DNA of 64,000 nt from Pteria penguin (GCA_035048485.1 CM068583.1:48055790-48119789), one strand, 5' to 3'; counted from the stretch's first letter, positions 45,283 to 59,520 are shown. Notes: a model not told the origin generated them from the sequence alone. A program made the numbers and translations.

Positions 45283-46587
45283 CTAATGGTGTTGTACTAG
45301 TGTCCAAATAATCAGAACACTGACAAGTAGTTTGGTTAAATCCTGATCCAGGAGCACACTTAGCAGGCTCCCATTCCCCATTTACCACTTGATTGTAATA
45401 TTTTGGATTTATCTTTCCTGTCTTTGGGTCTCTGTATTCCTTAAAGCGACATCTTATAACATATTGATCAATAAATCGCATGTTGTTTGACATAATTTGT
45501 TTACCCATACCAGCGTCTTTAGTAACTTTTCCAATCATTCCCAATGCCCGATCTAACATTTGTTGATTTTTTCCTATTGCATTCGATGTCTGTCCACCAC
45601 GAATTCTTGAGTCTTTCTTGTTGTTACCAAACATTCCCAAAGCATTATCTAGAGATCTATGTTGTTTGTTATTTACTGCATTTCCCCTTTGAGCGTTTGA
45701 TGAAAGCCCCATGGTTTTACGTTCATTTTGTAGTTTTGCATACATCTCGGACATTATACTAGGATTTGTTGGACTATCAATGACAGGCGCGGATATCATG
45801 GACCTCCTATTAGTATTGGGATTTCTAGGTGCATCAGGAACTATTTGATTTCTCAAAGATGCGAAGGGGTCGTTCATTCCTTGTGTTCCTTGATTCCGAT
45901 CAAATTGTCCTGTTCCTATGGCTACTCCTCCTGAACTTCCCATAGTAGCACTACTACTGCCACTCACATTTGGATCGAAAGGTAACGTGTAAGAATTGCC
46001 ATCGTAAACAACTGAGCCTCCTTGAGGCGAGTTTGTTCCATCAAAAATATTCTTTACTGATATAGAAGGGCCAGGATTTCTCATTCCTGAAGCAATCGGC
46101 ACTGAATCTACAGATCTGGACTTTTTGTTGACTGAATTAATTTCTTCAAAGAGAGTTGTGGGTAAAAATTTATGAACTACTTTTCCACTTGTTCCCATAG
46201 AAAACGATGCCGTTTTTTCGCCTGTGTTGGCATTTCCAAAAGAAACTTGCATATTTCCCGATGAAGAGCTCGTTCCCACTGTATTCCGGTTATTTGGGTT
46301 GTTGATCATATTTTGATGTTTGTTATTTGTTGGACCCGGTAAGTCTTTAAATGGATCTAGAATATTGGGATCATTTGGTCTTGTGTTCATATCAGCTGGA
46401 TTGTACGGAAAACTACCTTGTGAATTTACAAAACCACTAAAACCTGTTGTTGGCTGATTTTGAGAAGGCGGGGGTGGAACATCAACAGCACCTTTCATTG
46501 GGTTCTTCTCACTTGATAAACGGTACGGTGGGTTGATATCGTTCATATTAGGCTCCATTATGACATCTGCAGGTATATTAAGATTAC
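45283..46587 (-). CDS. Shell-matrix-like protein, exon 3 (disordered linker plus chitin-binding module)
   Basis: This large 1305-base exon encodes roughly residues 88-522 of a secreted protein. The first 360 residues are a low-complexity Asn/Ser/Gly/Pro-rich linker with several basic sites (KKSRS, NRRS, KKDSR). It also has a repeated helix-like LDNALGMFGNNKKD / LDRALGMIGKVTKD motif near residues 400-445. The last 60 residues are a Cys module (IRCRFKEYRDP, YYNQVVNGEWEPAKCAPGSG, FNQTTCQCSDY), which resembles chitin-binding type-2/PIF modules. Shell-matrix proteins of this kind bind chitin and guide calcium carbonate growth outside the cell; the role here is inferred. No von Willebrand A domain is seen, unlike PIF itself. 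Confidence 0.8.
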
Positions 46588-46885
46588 CTGACGATGGAAG
46601 TTTTAAATATAAATAATTGTATTATAGAAAATTTAATTCTAAATATATACGTACATAAGAATAATACTGTAATTTACGTTTAAAATTACTTCAAATTACA
46701 TCTAGAGCATGCAGTTTATATTTTTGCATTGATCAATGGTACCTTATATTTTTGTGCAGTCCTTTATATATTCATTCTTCTTTATCTTGTTATCGTTATT
46801 CATTTAGCTTTTCTATGATTTAGCTTTTCTCTTTGTCTTGTTGGACTTAAATTATCACATGATGTGTATGAAAACTATTTCTGAC

Positions 46886-47071
46886 CTGATGGTTTGACGC
46901 TGTTATCTAATATACCGGATGCTTTATCCTTCGAACTCTCTCGAGGTGGTCCCGATAATTTAGATCCTGAACCGATGTCCCCAAGGATAGCTGAATTTCC
47001 TGATATTTTCCCCATATTGTTTAAATTTCCAGATTGACGACCAGAAAGTGATCCAGACACAACTGTTCCAC
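46886..47071 (-). CDS. Shell-matrix-like protein, exon 2
   Basis: A 186-base exon encoding a Gly/Ser-rich stretch (GTVVSGSLSGRQSGNLNNMG and onward). It joins in phase 1 to both neighbours. Its acceptor is ATTATAG. The donor context AG-GTCAGA is weaker than usual, but a stop follows 9 bases later in the same frame, so the exon cannot extend. Confidence 0.72.
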
Positions 47072-47289
47072 CTATAATATCAATTATACTTTGAATAGAT
47101 TTAAACCACAACATTTATTATTAATTTTCATTTATACATATTCATGAGATATTAAGAACCAAAACATGTAGCCCTAGAAACATGTCCAAAAACGAAAATT
47201 ATTCCATCAATTGATACGGGGATCCTCATTTCATTTAAGTCGAACTCAATGAATATACATATCTTTGGTATTGTACATTAAAGAAGGAA

Positions 47290-48075
47290 AGCATCTGCCT
47301 TAGTTGTATGAAAAAGGACTTTCTGTCCAAAAGAGAAGACAGAAGACATCTAACCAAGCTTTATGATACAAATCACCAAGGACATGTACATACAAAATGA
47401 TAATAGTCAAATAAACACAGAAAATATTACAAAAATATTCAATTATACTGCATTTACGACATCGACATAGGACGGTCAATTTAAATAACAAATATCACTT
47501 AATTTGTGTGGTTAACATCAAAGGACACACGTCTAAACATGTATAGATAACCCTCGATATAGAGGACAAGGATCAACAGGTTTCTCAAAACGAAAGTTCA
47601 TAAAAATTGCAACACGAAACCTTTTATAGAATAGTATGCTAGTATCATAAATATATCAGGCAACATCAACATAAGTAAACCGTTTCTGCCCGTCTGCAAG
47701 CAAGCTCAGATCCTAGATCTGTAGGAGTCCCGACAAACAGTCAGAGGGGACGAGGCTCAGGACCTCCTCTTTTCTAAAAAGGTTTGGATAAGGCCCGTCA
47801 TTGAGTCCCCACCGCCCAGCGTGCAACGCTCAAGTAAAAGTGTGTATAAGGTTGTGGAGTGGAGGGTCCAATTCAAGACATATGGTCTTTGCTATGATTT
47901 CGGGAGTACTACTGTCGATGTCGAAGGCGTTCAGTTATTGTAGAATTCGTCAAAATGAAATTATTGGAACCTTTGACCCTACTTGATTTGTATAAAGAAT
48001 AATAAACAAATAAATTGATGTTACAAAATATTTGAGTGTAATGCAGTTGTAGTACCGACCTAGGGCGTGGATTGA
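47290..48075 (-). pseudogene. PLE-B 3' fragments
   Basis: Contains the PLE-B 3' landmarks: CGACATAGGACGGTCAATTT (near 47460), GTAGGAGTCCCGACAAACAG (near 47720) and the GGCGGTGGGGACT coding end in complement. A second short scrap (ACCGACCTAGGGCG) is at 48050. Sense orientation with the host gene. Confidence 0.6.
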
Positions 48076-48149
48076 AGTGACAATCATTACTCAGTTAATG
48101 TGATGTACGTTCCCACTTCCCATTCGCCACGTAGACAGTTCTTTTGTAC

Positions 48150-49120
48150 TGACATGAAATATATACTTCAAATTTTCAGTCATCAAATTAGGTAAATCAC
48201 TCTAAAACTAAGGAGTATCTCCCTCATGCATAGCTCTGTCCTCAGATAGATTCTTTGGTTCACTTTTCGGTCATTTTGGCTTCAACAGTGCTCTTCAAAT
48301 ATTTATGTATTTTGAGAATTCCAATCATTCGGCCACGAGCATCACTGAAGAGACATAACTTGTCGAAATGCGCATATGGTGCACAAAATTAAATGGTATA
48401 TATGTTCTATATTTATTATAACCACTAGGCTGGTGTCACTGCTGGTTGACTGATAGTGCCCGAGGGCATCATAATTCTAGTTTTCAGTCCTTTTGTACTC
48501 ACATGAAATATGTACTTCAAATTTTAATTTATCAAATTAGGTATAAATCACTCTAAAACTAAGGAGTTTCTCCCTCATGCATAGCTCTGTCCTTAGATAG
48601 AGTCTTTGATTCACTTTTCGGTCATTTTGGCTTCAACAGTGCTCTTCAAATATTTATATATTTTGAGGATTCCAATCATTCGGCGACGAGCATCATTGAA
48701 GAGACACAACTTGCCGAAATGCGCATATGACGCACAAAATTAAATGGTATATACGTTCTATATTTATTATAACCACGAGGCCGGTGTCACTGCTGGTGGA
48801 CTGATAGTGCCCGAGGGCATCATCATTCTAGTTTTCAGTGCTTTTGTACTGACATGAAATATATACTTCAAATTTTCAGTCATCAAATTAGGTAAATTAC
48901 TCTAAACCTAAGGAGTATCTCCCTCATGCATAGCTCTGTCCTTACATAGATTCTTTGATTCACTTTTCGGTTATTTTGGTTTCAACAGTGCTTTTCATAT
49001 ATTTATATATATTGAGAATTCCAATCATTCGGCCACGAGTATCACTAAAGAGACATAACTTGTCGAAATGCGCATATGGTGCACAAAATTAAATGGTATA
49101 TATGTTCTATATTTATTATA
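48150..49120. repeat. Three tandem copies of a dispersed repeat of about 345 bp
   Basis: TGACATGAAATATATACTTC ... GAAATGCGCATATGGTGCAC occurs at about 48152, 48500 and 48850. The copies are joined by a GGTGTCACTGCTGGTTGACT / GCCCGAGGGCATCAT linker. A single copy is at 33957-34231. Confidence 0.8.
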
Positions 49121-49149
49121 GTATCAATGAACAAACATTTAAAAATCTA

Positions 49150-50330
49150 AGAAAAAAGAGGAGTTACCGGCTCAGTTATGTGGCAGAAGACACCATGGAG
49201 CTATACAATACATGAATATAAATAATATAATAGAACATTTAACACATTACAAAAATATGATTATGATTATGATTGTAGTGCAATTACGATACCGACTTAG
49301 GACGGTCATTTAATTTGACAAAAGCCAAACAAATGGTGTGGTTAACCGGTTTACGGGCCCACCTTCCCACTCACCGTAACAGCAGAACAATCAAAAGACG
49401 TACATTAAAAAATTTATAAATAATCCTCCATGTTAAGAACAAGGGTCAACAGGTATCGCATATTAAGGGGTCATAAAAATATAAACACGTAAGGTATTGT
49501 AAAACACATAATGGTATAAAAATATATGCGACATCAACATGATAAACCGTGCTCTGCCAGTCTGAAAGCGAGCTAAGACCCTAGATCTGTAGGAGTCCCG
49601 ACTAACAGTCAGAGGGGACGAGGTTCAGGACCATGTCTCCTTTGAAAGAGGTTTGGACAAGGCCCGTCATATAGTCCCCACCGCCCTGTTAGTCAGCGTG
49701 CAACGTTCAAGTAAAAGTCTGCATAAGGCTGTAGAGGGGCCAAATACAAGTCCTATAGTCTTTTTGATGATCTCAATATCATATTGTCTATTTAGGAGAC
49801 GTTTGACTATTTTATTACATGATAAAATAACGTTATCGGAGCCTTTTACTTTCCTTAGTTTATATACGAGATCACCGTAAAAATTAGGATGGGAAATTCC
49901 ATTGGATACATACTGTTGAAAAGAAATATTTCAAAATTTAGATAGAAGTTCTGAATAAGATCTGAAGAATTTGCCGAATGTTTTTCTTAGCTTGTGATAT
50001 CTGTAACCCTGAGTTAAAAGTTTAGTAGTAATTTGTAAATTTCGTTTATGAAAGTCCAAAACATCGGTGCAGCCTCTGACAAATCGAACTAATTGAGATA
50101 TATAGATACCATATGATGGGAGTCGAGGGACATCGCCATCCAAGTAAGGGAAATTTACAATAGGAAATCCAAAATCCTCACGTTTATCATAAATATTAGT
50201 ATATATTAGGTTGTTGATAATTTTGATGTTTAAATCTAAGAAAGGTGTAGATTTATCTCAAGTATTAGCTTTATTCAATGTGAGCTCTGGTGGATATATT
50301 TCTGATATAAATTGTTCGAATTGTTCGAAA
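49150..50330 (-). pseudogene. PLE-B copy 1 (C-terminal half and 3' end)
   Basis: Close copy of 56934-58075. On the minus strand it reads the end of the reverse transcriptase, including RLPSYGIYISQLVRFVRGC and the final FYGDLVYKLRKVKGSDNV. The coding part ends at TGA 49667-49669. It carries the TGA seen at the equivalent point of the other copy (complement near 50258), plus a second TGA (KF-stop-NIS). The similarity breaks off near 50325, so it is 5'-truncated. Confidence 0.75.
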
Positions 50331-51275
<945 letters not shown>

Positions 51276-52850
51276 ATTTGAAAAGTATTATTTGATTTTT
51301 AAAAATTCCTTTATTTATCTTCTTTTGAAATATTACGCAAATACATCTGAAAACAAGTTATAAATCTCATGATCAACAACAAACATTGGTCTACATATTA
51401 CGTAAAATTTGTAAAATGGAGTTGACTCCTATGACTTGTGACGTCCATTAATAAAGTCCTAAAGCGAAGGTGCACATTCTCTTACGATATGTTTCTGTGC
51501 CATCAGCATATGATATATGCATCTTGTCAAATAATTGAAATGATATAAACGCAATACATAATACATTGATGACCTTTAGTCACTAACATATGATCTAGAT
51601 TTGGTTAAATCAGACAGGTACGTCACGTATTATGCTTATTGAGAACGTAATTTGAATTAAGCTTATATACAATTGAATTCAATTGAGGGACAAAAAGAAT
51701 CTAAACCTATCATATTCATGATTTTAAAGAACTGTTGAAACAATGCAAAGAAGTGTTTTGATAATAAAATATATATTTTTACCTATATTCCATATTTTTG
51801 AAAGGTCAGTTCTATAGAATCATTGCTATCAATCTTATCACGATAGAATATGACGTGACAATTAACTACATCAGAATAAACAAAAGAAAGTTTACATTGA
51901 TGTGAATATAAGACATCTTAAAGTCATTCTTGCGAACAAACTACACGCTTAATATTCTAGGTAAAAGACACATTTAAACACTGTTCGTCGGGACTACAGT
52001 CTACTGTACTTAACCTGACAACCATGAACAAATTATATGTCTAGTTATGTGGTAATAAACCCTAAAATGCACAAAAGCGGTTGTAGCTTAGACCAATAAA
52101 TCCAACAAAAGGTATATTATTTGATATGAAATGTGTATGTATGACCGATGTGCAGAGAATGTCTTCCTTCATGGTACCTTGTCCAACACTGGTTCATGAT
52201 TCCTTGGTTTCATATTTTGTACTTTAATAACGGCATTGTCATCATTCTTTGTATAAAATCGTAACTTATTACTTTCCACTCTCGCTCGACATCCAAACAT
52301 CCAATATCAAAATTGCAAAAGAATTATAAACATTGGCGAGATAATTGATAGAAAAGATGTTAGGTATCAGTATGTTATGTGGTCCTTAATAGCGAAATAT
52401 TTCACAATATTAAAAGATGTGCTTTAAAATATGTGCTCTCTTGTTCCACACAAATCCTGTACTAGGTTTATAATCACAACTGTGACTCTCGTATCCGGTG
52501 TATGGAAAGTTTCTAATTATTAGACCATAGATAGCAGTATTGCTGCATCTCGCCATATGTGAATTTCGACAACTTTAATGATGCATAAGTCCGACAGATT
52601 CTGTTAATTACAAAATTGAACTGAAGATTAAAAAATCAATCTAAGACATGAGCTTCGTATGAATACAAATCTTAAGTTTCTAAATAATCTAAGACTTGCA
52701 TTATATTACATTTTGAATGGTATATTGTATGGCTATAGCGAAGCCCTGAAACCTAGGTTAATGAAACCTTAGGAACTGACTATCCACTAACAGATTCGAC
52801 CCAGTATTCTAATTATGAAACCCTCCCTTTTAATACTAATATTATCAAAG
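51276..52850. other. Intronic AT-rich stretch, nothing recognised
   Basis: Part of the first intron of the shell-matrix-like gene. No exon or repeat family identified. Confidence 0.4.
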
Positions 52851-52854
52851 AGAA

Positions 52855-53460
52855 AACTGAAGACATCTGACAAATATCACCAAGGACATGCACACAAAAC
52901 ATGACAATAGTAGAATATACACGGAAAACGACATTACAAAACTATTCGATTGTGCTGCAGTTACGATACAAACTTAGGACGGTCAATTGAAATAACAAAC
53001 GTTATTCAATTGGTGTGGTTAAATGGTTTACGGGCGTACATCATCCCACTCACCGCACCATCAAAGGACACACATTTAAAAATTTATAAATATACTCCAT
53101 ATAGAGAACAAGGATCAACAGGTTTCTCGAGAAGAGAGGACATACACTCGAAACGTTTATAGAATAATATGTTGCTATAAAAATATGTAAGGCGACATCA
53201 ACATAAGTCAACCGTGCTCTGCCCATCTGTAAGCCGAGCTCAGATCCTTGATCAATAGGGGTCCTGACCAACAGGGCGGTGGGGACGAGGCCCGTCATAG
53301 AGTCCCCACCGCCCTGTTGGACAGATTGCAACGCTAAAGCAAAAGTCTGCATTGGGTTGTAGAGGGACCCAATACAAGAACTAAGAACTATTGTCTTATC
53401 GATGATTTTGGGGTCATACTGTCGATGTCGAATGCGTTTAATTCTTATTTTCAATGTACA
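52855..53460 (-). pseudogene. PLE-B 3' fragment
   Basis: Reads the PLE-B coding tail in complement (YDPKIIDKTIVLSSC, then SLYNPMQTFALALQ). It also has the 3' landmarks CTTAGGACGGTCAATTG (near 52974), GTGGTTAAATGGTTTACGGG (near 53015) and CACCGCCCTGTTGG (near 53308). Confidence 0.65.
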
Positions 53461-53878
53461 ACGCTTTAATACAACATACCGTTAAAACAAACAAAACTGA
53501 TGTAAATGTTACAATTAGGGAATGATGTCTGGATTTCTTTCATCATACACATTATCATGTGTTTTAATAAAAACACTTCATATACAGTAAAATCACTGAA
53601 TATCAGTAGAAGTAAAAACATTTACCAAAGAAATTGCAACATCATTTATATGTAAAATACAATCGTCAATGTTTAATATATTAGGAATTTCTTAATGCGT
53701 TAGTAAATGCAAAACAAATTTCACGACAATGCTATCAAAATGGTATTACTGAAATATGTTGCCTATCACTATTTTTTTAATACCGTCATATCGTTTAACG
53801 GCAACATTAACATTTAACGAAGTATGCATTTCTTTATTTTATTTTTTTTTTTTATTATCACTTAATCCTTTTACTTAC

Positions 53879-53954
53879 CTGGTTGTTGTTGTAAAAGAAC
53901 ATGTTGAATAACTCCAAGTATAATAAAAATCGTTTTCATCATCGAATAATGCAT
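53879..53954 (-). CDS. Shell-matrix-like protein, exon 1 (signal peptide)
   Basis: Encodes 25 residues from Met 53954: MHYSMMKTIFIILGVIQHVL and a Gln-rich end. This is a classic signal peptide with a hydrophobic core (IFIILGVI) and likely cleavage near LQ. The inner Met pair (MMK) could equally be the start. Donor GTAAGT lies at the complement of 53873-53878. It leaves in phase 1, which exon 2 accepts across a 6.8 kb intron. Further small exons in that intron are possible. Confidence 0.72.
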
Positions 53955-54092
53955 GCTTACTATTGAGAATACAAATGGGTAAGATCCTAGATCATATAGT
54001 ACTTTCAATCACAGTACATCCATCCGTAATGTTCCTTTCAATTCTTTTATCCGACCTCTTTGGCAAGATCACGTTAAAACTGGGCGCGTCAA

Positions 54093-54108
54093 AGTGATAT
54101 ATATTTAC
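54093..54108 (-). promoter_or_regulatory. Candidate TATA box of the shell-matrix-like gene
   Basis: On the minus strand AAATATATATCAC lies about 140-155 bases upstream of the Met codon, at a plausible distance for a TATA element and short 5' leader. AT-rich background makes this weak. Confidence 0.3.
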
Positions 54109-54109
54109 A

Positions 54110-56262
54110 GTTTTCTACTCTTAGTTAAATATATCATATTCAAGATTTAGACACGAATTCTGTCGGTCTTCATGACAATCTGCATTAAAATTCAACAGGT
54201 TTTCCCTTCGGGCGTATGCTCAAGAAGAAGAAGTTATATTTGCATTAGTTCTAATAACACTAAAACAATGATTTATACATCTTTGGTAATTGGGGTGAAA
54301 AAAAGTTGACAGGTGAACATGGTTGATATAGATGTAGAATGACGATTTCACCATAAGTGCTTCTCCTTCATCACGCATTTATGAAATCACTATAAATAGT
54401 ATGAAACCTAAAATAAGTCTCACATTCGTTGATATATGTTTGATGTATTCATACATTGTGTTATTTTTCGGTGTGTATTTATTTTGCACCTATAAAACTT
54501 TAAGCTTATTTACCTTTTCTTGTAAAAAGCTAGAGATTACTCAGGGCACAGATAACAGGTACTTAAAAATTTACAGAGATTTATCTAAATTCGGAAAGTT
54601 TACATGTTATACACCATGGAGCTGTCCGTCCGTTCGTACGTTCATCTGTCCGGGGACTTTTTCTGTAACGGATGCATCTAAAGTTTTGATATTTAATCAC
54701 AATGTTTTTCTCAATAAATGTAAGAGTGAGTTTACATTTCAACCCGATTTAGACATCATGATATATTTTATATATTTTATGCTAAATCTAGCAATTAGCT
54801 GAGCAGGGACATTGAGGGTTTATGGTTCCATAATAACTAAAAGCACAAAAAAGAGACAAATATAAATTGAAACAAAATGTCATTTATTGTAAAAATGTAA
54901 TGTAATGTACATACATGTATTGCAAAGTTATAGTTGGAAGACTTACAAACAATGATCAAGGACAATGCGAGGTACGACATGGTCTTAAGGACTAGAAATA
55001 TACTGAACACAAAAATCTAGGTATTCAATAGAAATTATCCCAGCCAAAAATAGAAACCACACACAAATGTGGTGCAAAAAAGGCCCAAAATGTGGTGCAA
55101 AAAAAAAAGGCAAAGGTTCATAACGGGTACATAAAGAGCAAACGTTATGGACACAATCATAACATATATAATCAACAAATGTGGTAGATGGAGTGGAGGA
55201 GTAGGAGGTAACTTTATACTGAATAATGCTAACTAAATGTGCAGCGCTCCCAAATGTAACCAAAATATGCTTATTAGCTAAAACTGCATCAATCTGATTG
55301 GTTGATAAAATGCGATATAATTAAAGGGAAATTTTTACTGTAGAATGGATGTGTAGCGAGTTTATCATAAGTGCTTTATTGGATAATAAAGCTAATTATC
55401 ACTTTTCCCGACAGTCTGAAATTTGGTCAGAGCTACTCGTTCATAGCAAAACAAGTCGCATTTCACTTGAAATGATATTTGTGACCAACTTTAGAATAGA
55501 GATATATCTGTAATAGTTTGCCGTTTTGGTATTGATACATATATTGTGTCTTACCTTTAGTCACAATCTACAGATAAATACAGGTTTAATTCACGTGTCA
55601 CTTTCTCATTATGAATTGCACTGGTATTTAGTTACAACCATCCTCTCAGAGAAATATATCTTCAATTCAAAAGTCATCAAGATTGGAGGTCCGCGACCTA
55701 CTTCAGAATAATCTATAACAAAAGGGCTAGATTCAGTGGAACGGCCCCGCATTTAAGGGATTTTTTAAAAAACAATTTAAGATTTTATTTTCTTAATTTA
55801 CTTAAATAAGCTTGTATTCTCCTTTATATTTTCATGTATTATTAAGGAATAGTAAAAAAAAAAAAAAGAAAAGAAAAGAAAAACGTAGATATTCATGTGC
55901 TAAAGGACGATGAAGTAGCGTATGATGGTAGAAAATGTCAGATATCGACGGGATTTCTAGTTTCGCAGGGAAAATTAGAATTAGCCTTATAAATGTTCAT
56001 TTACCAAATGTTATGTATTTGTGAGAAATAAAGAATCTTAAAATAAAACTTTTCTAAAATATCGTGTTTAAAAGTTTCCGTATTCTCCTGAATTGAGTTT
56101 TGCATTATTTTCCATCTAAATATTTCCAGCGTAACAAATCAACGTTATAGAATAGTAATTCCTCGTCTAAGTTTAATTATAATCCATGTAGTCATGTTGT
56201 GACAGGATATTGTTCGTAATAAAATACTTAAAGATCTTTTCATTAAAGGCCCAAAATATAGA
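54110..56262. other. Intergenic stretch, nothing firmly recognised
   Basis: AT-rich DNA upstream of the shell-matrix-like gene. A 134-codon open frame at 54401-54802 has no recognisable domain and is probably chance. A poly-A/AAAAG run lies at 55853-55881. Confidence 0.35.
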
Positions 56263-56263
56263 G

Positions 56264-56413
56264 AGAAAAAAGAGGAGTTACCGGCTCAGTTATGTGGCAG
56301 AAGTCACCATGGAGCTATACAATACATGAATATGAATAATATAATAGAACATTTAACACATTACAAAAATATTTGATTGTAGTGCAATTACGATACCGAC
56401 TTAGGACGGTCAT
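56264..56413 (-). mobile_element. PLE-B 3' end fragment
   Basis: AGAAAAAAGAGGAGTTACCG to GACTTAGGACGGTCAT, matching 29131-29276. Strongly 5'-truncated. Confidence 0.8.
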
Positions 56414-56464
56414 ATAGGACGACTTAGGAGAGCCACAGTAATATACATGCCGTTAAAATTTTGA

Positions 56465-56933
56465 CGTCATTATGAACCCATGTAAAGAGTATATCAGACA
56501 TTGGGCTAAGAGAGAAAAAGTTGAATCAAACACTCTTTCTGAATGGATGAAGTCGATCAGAAATTGGTTAAAGAAAAGAATTCGAAGACTCTGTCATTTC
56601 CTTAAGAAAAGACACGATTCTATATTTCGTGACTCCAGCGTCGTTAGAGAACTTTTTCGACTTCACGAAAATTTCATTATTGTTCTTGCTGACAAGGCAG
56701 CTAACAATTACACATTTCTTTATAATTTTATTTGGCATAACTACAAATGAATCTGATCTCGAGCTACATGTACCATACCCTTTTGGATTCTACAGATGCA
56801 TAAAACTCCATATAAGCATCGAGTCATAGCTGGATCTTCCAAGTATTCCACCAAGCCTTATTCCAAATTGATAACGAAAATTCTAACAGAAATCAAACAT
56901 GGTCGTCAAAAATACTGCTCTACTGCTTACTCA
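56465..56933 (+). pseudogene. PLE-A reverse transcriptase N-terminal part
   Basis: Reads RELFRLHENFIIVLADKAAN, then SDLELHVPYPFGFY, then a frame change to MHKTPYKHRVIAGSSKY and the end TAYSR. This parallels the start of the RT at 32165-31740. It ends exactly where the PLE-B terminus begins (56934). Confidence 0.65.
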
Positions 56934-58857
56934 AGAAAAAAGAGGAGTTACTGGCTCAGTTATGTGGCAGAAGTCACCATGGAGCTATACAATACATGAA
57001 TATAAATAATATACTAGAACATATAAGACATTACAAAAATATTTGATTGTAGTGCAATTACGATACCGACTTAGGACGGTCATTTAATTTGACAAAAGCC
57101 AAACAAATGGTGTGGTTAACCGGTTAACGTGCCCACCTTCCCACTCACCGTAACAGCAGAACAATCAAAGGACGTACATTTAAAAATTTATAAATAATCC
57201 TCCATGTAAAGAACAAGGGTCAACAGGTATCGCATATTGAGAGGTCATAAAAATATAAACACGTAAGGTATTGTAAAACACATAATAGTATAAAAATATA
57301 TGCGACATCAACATGATAAACCGTGCTCTGCCAGTCTGAAAGCGAGCTAAGACCCTAGATCTGTAGGAGTCCCGACTAACAGTCAGAGGGGACGAGGTTC
57401 AGGACCATGTCTCCTCTGAAAGAGGTTTGGACAAGGCCCGTCATATAGTCCCCACCGCCCTGTTAGTCAGCGTGCAACGTTCAAGTAAAAGTCTGCATAA
57501 GGCTGTAGAGGGGCCAAATACAAGTCCTATAGTCTTTTTGATGATCTCAATATCATATTGTCTATTTAGAAGACGTTTGACTATTTTATTACATGATAAA
57601 ATAACGTTATCGGAGCCTTTTACTTTCCTTGGTTTATATACGAGATCACCGTAAAAATTAGGATGGGAAATTCCATTGGATACATACTGTTAAAAAGAAA
57701 TATAGAAGTTCTGAATAAGATCTGAAGAATTTGCCGAATGTTTTTCTTAGCTTGTGATATCTGTAACCGTGAGTTAAAAGTTTAGTAGTAATTTGTAAAT
57801 TTCGTTTATGAAAGTCCAAAACATCGGTGCAGCCTCTGACAAATCGAACTAATTGAGATATATAGATACCATATGATGGGAGTCGAGGGACATCGTCATC
57901 CAAGTAAGGGAAATTTACAATAGGAAATCCAAAATCTTCACGTTTATCATAAATGTTAGTATATTTTAAGTGGTTGATAATTTTGATGTTTAAATCTAAG
58001 AAAGGTGTAGATTTATCTCAAGTATTAGCTTTATTCAATGTGAGCTCTGGTGGATATATTTCTGATATAAATTGTTCAAATTCAGGGTTGTCGATAACCA
58101 AAATGTCATCCAGATATCTGCAAGTATTATTAAATTTGTCAATGAGGTCAAAACGTTTTGATTTTTGAATAGAAACCATAAAATCCCTCTCATAACAGTA
58201 AAGAAATAAATCTGCTATCAGAGGCGCACAGTTAGTACCCATAGGAATCCCAACTATTTGTTGATATATCTTGCCATCAAATTGCGCAAAGTCAAAAATA
58301 TTATTCATGAGAATATCTAGTGCTTTACATAATTCCTTGCAAGTCCAGTACTTATATGAAGTATATTGTTGGTTGGAAAAGAATCCGGAGTTATTGGAAG
58401 TACATATGTACGTTTTAGATTCTCTGTGAAAACACCATTGTATAAGAGACAGCAACTTGCTTTTAATCAAATCATGAGGCAGAGATGTATAAAGTGTAGA
58501 AAAATCAGATGTAGAAATTTGAGTCGCTTTGAAATTTAGCGAAAGAAGTTTGTCTATAACTTCATGAGAATTTTTAATCCACCAAAAGTAATTGATGTTA
58601 CTATTATGAAATGCGACATCACAATATTTGATAATATGATCTTTTATAGCAGTTAGAGCAGACGTAATATGCTTCGATAGTACCGTAGTAGAGCAGTGGC
58701 TAGAATTAGATATGAAACGTGATTTATATGGACTTTTATATAGTTTTGGGAGCCAATATATGGTTGGTAGATCAGATTTATCAGTTTTAATTTTGAAGTC
58801 GGACATGGTCATGAAGTGATCGTGCAAGGTGCTGTCTTTTGAGGTAGGGCTTTCCAC
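56934..58857 (-). pseudogene. PLE-B copy 2 (reverse transcriptase to 3' end)
   Basis: The longest PLE-B copy. On the minus strand it encodes the RT palm and thumb: PTIYWLPKLYKSPYKSRF, SDFSTLYTSLPHDL with the motif A Asp, GIPMGTNCAPLIADLFLYC, and CRYLDDILVID with both catalytic Asp. It then meets a TGA (complement near 58015) and continues STPFLDLNIKI to RLPSYGIYISQLVRFVRGC and FYGDLVYKPRKVKGSDN, with an end at TGA 57441-57443. The 3' untranslated part runs to 56934. A stop also lies upstream near 58869. The catalytic residues are intact, so decay is recent. I find no GIY-YIG endonuclease. Confidence 0.78.
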
Positions 58858-58905
58858 ATATGTATGAGTTTAATTCGTTTTTAAGTACTTCAATGTAATA
58901 TAGTT

Positions 58906-59520
58906 TTCAAATTTCAATTTCGCTATCACAAACTTTCCTTTCATAAGTAGCAACATTCCATCATCGCCCGCATACGGCGTATTCATATATCAGTTAATAC
59001 GTTATTCCAGAGCATGTTCAAATTACAATGACTTTGTTCTGAGGGCTAGGCGACTTTCAGTTAAGCTGCTCAACCAGGGTTATATATGTGCTAGACTAGC
59101 ATCGTCACTGAGGAAGTTCTACGGTCGTTACGAGACTCTTATTACTCCATATGATATCTCGTTATCCAGACTTTTAAATGATATTCTGGACTGAGACCGA
59201 TTCCGATCACTTTACACAGATTTGACACCTTCTATACTAGAAGGTTACCTGCTTCGACTTCTCCATATATAGATACATATGGAATTCACACGATTTGACT
59301 CTTTCTACGGGGTATATGTGACGGGTGTTGCTAGCAAGCAGGAGATGCTCACTCTCCCCGGGCACCTGATCTCACTCCATCACAGGGGTTCACATATGCT
59401 CTTCAAGTAGACACATTTTGTTATTTTCCATTTGTTTTTCATTTTCACTGATTTTGTATGTCCTATGGTTTCATGATTTTTGGATTTGTGGTTTGGATTT
59501 ATCCATCATCTTTACATTTC
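58906..59520 (+). pseudogene. PLE-A C-terminal and 3' end copy
   Basis: Reads, with frame breaks, NIPSSPAYGVFIYQL, RARRLSVKLLNQGY and SLRKFYGRYETLI, ending with a stop near 59194. It then has the PLE-A 3' untranslated part with GACGGGTGTTGCTAGC and CCCCGGGCACCTGATCTCAC. Confidence 0.65.

Noticed and set aside
54401..54802. 133-codon plus-strand frame with hydrophobic start
   Set aside because: No domain, no splice context and AT-driven composition. Probably chance.
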